DNA from: Mariniphaga sp. | Lineage (GTDB): Bacteria; Bacteroidota; Bacteroidia; Bacteroidales; Prolixibacteraceae | Reading direction: 5' to 3' | Assembly: GCA_013203525.1 (NCBI GenBank) | Contig: JABMQB010000097.1 | Span: forward strand, 1-9,334 | DNA length: 9,334 nucleotides | Shown: one piece after another, positions 7,720 to 9,334 of the stretch | How the letters are laid out: every line of letters starts with the position of its first letter | How positions within the stretch are numbered: the first letter of the stretch is position 1 | The notes under the pieces: model-generated | Told to the model about the DNA's origin: nothing | The model's input: only the letters and a program-made list of their open reading frames with translations | Databases searched by the model: none | Made by a program: the position numbers and the translations under genes

Positions 7720-7785
7720 ATGAAATTATTCTCTACATATATTTTGGTCATTGTGGTCCTTCTTAATAAAACCAGGAAAGGCTGA
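7720..7785 (+). CDS. ilv operon leader peptide (attenuator control peptide)
   Basis: A 21-residue frame starting ATG AAA TTA and ending GGC TGA. Residues 8-15 are I-L-V-I-V-V-L-L, encoded by ATT TTG GTC ATT GTG GTC CTT CTT (7741-7764): eight consecutive codons for exactly the three branched-chain amino acids made by the pathway of the next gene. L3 is a ninth. The tail is N-K-T-R-K-G. Leader peptides of ribosome-mediated attenuators have this form: when charged Ile, Val or Leu tRNA is scarce, the ribosome stalls in the run and changes downstream RNA folding. The stop lies 25 bases before the terminator stem. The peptide has no other expected function. No Shine-Dalgarno is seen, as elsewhere in the window. 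A hydrophobic run could occur by chance, but the position and RNA structures argue against that. Confidence 0.82.
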   Translation: MKLFSTYILVIVVLLNKTRKG

Positions 7786-7787
7786 CC
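7746..7787 (+). promoter_or_regulatory. Attenuator 1:2 (protector) pairing
   Basis: GGTCA at 7746-7750 can pair with TGACC at 7783-7787. CCTT at 7758-7761 can pair with AAGG at 7778-7781, with possible G-U pairs next to it (T7763, T7764 with G7776, G7775). A second GGTC copy at 7755-7758 is an alternative partner for GACC. The left arm lies in the Ile/Leu/Val codons and the right arm covers the antiterminator strand. If no ribosome is present this fold would hide the antiterminator and favour termination. Bulged and moderate in strength, so less certain than the terminator. Confidence 0.5.
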
Positions 7788-7819
7788 TTATATATATTAA
7801 AAAATATTTTAAGCCTTTC
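7776..7819 (+). promoter_or_regulatory. Attenuator antiterminator (2:3) pairing
   Basis: GAAAGGCT at 7776-7783, in the last codons and stop of the leader peptide, is perfectly complementary to AGCCTTTC at 7812-7819, the left arm of the terminator. That gives 8 pairs, plus a G-U pair (7775 with 7820). The two structures therefore exclude each other. A ribosome stalled at 7741-7764 leaves 7776 onward free and lets this form. A ribosome at the stop codon covers 7776-7783 and prevents it. The same octamer GAAAGGCT recurs in the right arm of the terminator (7831-7838), the usual sign of competing stems. Confidence 0.72.
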
Positions 7820-7847
7820 TCGGAAATAGAGAAAGGCTTTTTAATTT
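7811..7847 (+). terminator. Intrinsic terminator upstream of ilvD (attenuator 3:4 stem)
   Basis: AAGCCTTTCTC (7811-7821) and GAGAAAGGCTT (7829-7839) form a perfect 11-pair stem with a 7-base loop (7822-7828), followed by a T-rich tract that runs to 7847 with one AA interruption. It points toward ilvD and ends 24 bases before the ilvD ATG, between the promoter and the gene. It therefore cannot serve a convergent gene and must act on the leader transcript. This is the termination stem of the attenuator. Confidence 0.88.
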
Positions 7848-7871
7848 TACAGAGTTTTAAAGATATATAGA

Positions 7872-9334
7872 ATGCAAACACCACTGCGGAGTAATACAAC
7901 AACACAAGGAAGGAGGATGGCAGGAGCCAGAAGCCTGTGGAGGGCAAACGGTATGAAAGAAGAGCAATTCGGAAAACCGGTAATTGCCATTGTAAATTCA
8001 TTTACCCAATTTGTTCCCGGTCATGTTCATTTACACGATATCGGTCAGTATATCAAAAAAATAATAGAGAGCAAAGGATGCTTTGCGGCCGAGTTTAATA
8101 CCATAGCCATTGACGACGGGATTGCCATGGGGCACGATGGAATGTTATATTCTCTTCCATCGCGTGATGTAATAGCCGATAGTGTTGAATACATGTGTAA
8201 CGGGCATACGGTTGATGCTATGGTTTGCATATCGAATTGTGATAAGATTACTCCGGGAATGATGATGGCTGCAATACGTTTAAATATCCCGGCAATTTTT
8301 GTTTCGGGAGGGCCAATGGAAGCTGGAGAAATCGATGGGGAATTTTACGACCTTGTTGATGCAATGGTTATGGCAGCCGATGATTCGGTTGACGATAAAA
8401 AACTTTCGGTAATCGAGCAAAATGCCTGCCCCACCTGTGGCTCATGTTCAGGGATGTTTACAGCCAACTCAATGAATTGCCTTGCTGAAGCAATTGGTAT
8501 TGCACTTCCCGGAAACGGAACTGTTGTTGCAACACATGCTAACCGTAAAAAGCTTTTTGAAATTGCTGCTGAAAAAATAGTAGAAAATACTTTCGATTAT
8601 TATCAAAACGGGAACAAAGATGTTCTTCCCAGAAATATTGCCACAAAAGCTGCATTCGAAAATGCCATGAAACTGGATATTGCGATGGGTGGTTCAACCA
8701 ACACAATCCTTCATTTACTCGCAATTGCCCACGAAGCGGAAGTTGATTTTACCATGCAGGATATCGACAGGCTTTCGCGAATAACACCCAATTTGTGCAA
8801 AGTAGCACCAAGTGGTAGTTACCATGTTCAGGATGTTAACCGTGCAGGTGGTATTTTAGGAATTTTAGCTGAAATGAACCGCGGAGGACTTATTGACACA
8901 ACGGTTAAACGTAACGACAGATTGACTCTTGCAGAAGCCATTGCAAACTATGATATTATGCAGAAGTCGATTTCTGAAGAAGCAATCAAAATTTACAAAT
9001 CCGCTCCAGGTGGTGGAAGAAACCTGATAATGGGATCGCAGGAAAGTTATTACAAGGAATTGGATACTGACCGTAAAAATGGATGTATCAGAAGTATAGA
9101 AGGTGCTTACAGTAAAGAAGGTGGATTGTCAATTCTTTACGGAAATATTGCACAGGATGGTTGTGTAGTAAAAACCGCAGGTGTTGATCCATCGGTTTAC
9201 AAATTCAGAGGAACCGCAAAAGTTTTCGATTCGCAAGATAGTGCCTGCAATGGAATACTAGGAGATGAAGTTCAGGCAGGTGATGTTGTAGTCATCCGGT
9301 TTGAAGGACCTAAAGGAGGACCTGGTATGCAGGA
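7872..9334 (+). CDS. ilvD: Dihydroxy-acid dehydratase, N-terminal 487 residues (cut by window end)
   Basis: Iron-sulfur, Mg-dependent dehydratase (EC 4.2.1.9) that converts 2,3-dihydroxy-isovalerate and 2,3-dihydroxy-3-methylvalerate to the keto acids leading to valine/leucine and isoleucine. The frame is open from ATG 7872 to the window end. The family is about 560-620 residues, so roughly the last fifth is missing. Visible motifs: LRS with TTTQGRRMAGARSLWRA (5-25), NSFTQFVPGHVHL (42-54), the Mg-site pair D81-D82 in IDDGIAMGHDGMLYSLPSR, C123-D124-K125 in SNCDKITPGM (cluster Cys, Mg Asp and the Lys that is carboxylated in homologues), and CPTCGSCSGMFTANSMNCL (186-204) with cluster Cys C192. 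It resembles the long E. coli-type IlvD. An in-frame TAA at 7842-7844 with no intervening ATG fixes the start. It lies behind a leader peptide and terminator, so regulation by attenuation is expected. Confidence 0.97.
   Translation, partial: MQTPLRSNTTTQGRRMAGARSLWRANGMKEEQFGKPVIAIVNSFTQFVPGHVHLHDIGQYIKKIIESKGCFAAEFNTIAIDDGIAMGHDGMLYSLPSRDVIADSVEYMCNGHTVDAMVCISNCDKITPGMMMAAIRLNIPAIFVSGGPMEAGEIDGEFYDLVDAMVMAADDSVDDKKLSVIEQNACPTCGSCSGMFTANSMNCLAEAIGIALPGNGTVVATHANRKKLFEIAAEKIVENTFDYYQNGNKDVLPRNIATKAAFENAMKLDIAMGGSTNTILHLLAIAHEAEVDFTMQDIDRLSRITPNLCKVAPSGSYHVQDVNRAGGILGILAEMNRGGLIDTTVKRNDRLTLAEAIANYDIMQKSISEEAIKIYKSAPGGGRNLIMGSQESYYKELDTDRKNGCIRSIEGAYSKEGGLSILYGNIAQDGCVVKTAGVDPSVYKFRGTAKVFDSQDSACNGILGDEVQAGDVVVIRFEGPKGGPGMQ

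Noticed and set aside
7786..7810. TATATATATTAAAAAATATTTT between leader stop and terminator as a separate regulatory hairpin
   Set aside because: Only weak A-U pairs are possible. It is better explained as the loop of the antiterminator.
7670..7871. Riboswitch or T-box upstream of ilvD
   Set aside because: No T-box sequence or known riboswitch core is seen, and the leader of about 165 bases is fully accounted for by the peptide and the competing stems.
7909..7919. AGGAAGGAGG directly before an ATG, resembling a strong ribosome binding site for ilvD
   Set aside because: It has no spacing to the ATG and encodes the conserved GRRMAGAR segment of IlvD, so it is coding sequence. The true start is 7872.
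7726..8001. Minus-strand open frame of 91 codons covering the ilv leader and the ilvD start
   Set aside because: It overlaps the leader, terminator and conserved IlvD codons on the other strand and its translation resembles no family I know. It is a shadow frame.

Overview
The window is AT-rich DNA from a member of the Bacteroidota, probably a free-living or marine Bacteroidales/Marinilabiliales-type organism. The evidence is the gene families present (DUF3078, a DUF6057-like protein, a TolB-like PD40 lipoprotein with a haem-c motif), starts that lack Shine-Dalgarno sequences, and TAnnTTTG promoter elements typical of the phylum. The genus is inference. No mobile element, CRISPR array, tRNA or rRNA was seen.

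Layout. 44-904 (+) is a UbiA-family prenyltransferase, most like MqnP of menaquinone synthesis. It converges with, and overlaps by 8 bases, 897-2900 (-), a secreted DUF3078 protein with a predicted outer-membrane-type beta C-terminal half. 2995-3468 (-) is a small CYTH-domain (triphosphatase-type) protein, divergent from 3587-4141 (+), an HD-domain hydrolase. 4153-5946 (-) and 5956-7422 (-) form a tight two-gene unit, transcribed lipoprotein first: a PD40/TolB-like lipoprotein with one CxxCH site, then a polytopic membrane protein with a helical C-terminal domain. 7872 to the window end (+) is the first 487 residues of dihydroxy-acid dehydratase, IlvD. It is open at the window edge and is probably the first gene of a branched-chain amino acid operon.

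The most interesting part is the 449-base gap between the lipoprotein gene and ilvD. On the + strand it carries a Bacteroidota-type promoter (7670-7699) and a 21-codon reading frame (7720-7785) with eight consecutive Ile/Leu/Val codons. After these come a strong intrinsic terminator (7811-7847) and an alternative antiterminator pairing that starts in the last codons of the small frame. This is the full architecture of a ribosome-mediated transcription attenuator. It implies that ilvD expression follows the supply of charged Ile, Leu and Val tRNAs. The rest of the window looks like ordinary chromosomal housekeeping and envelope genes.
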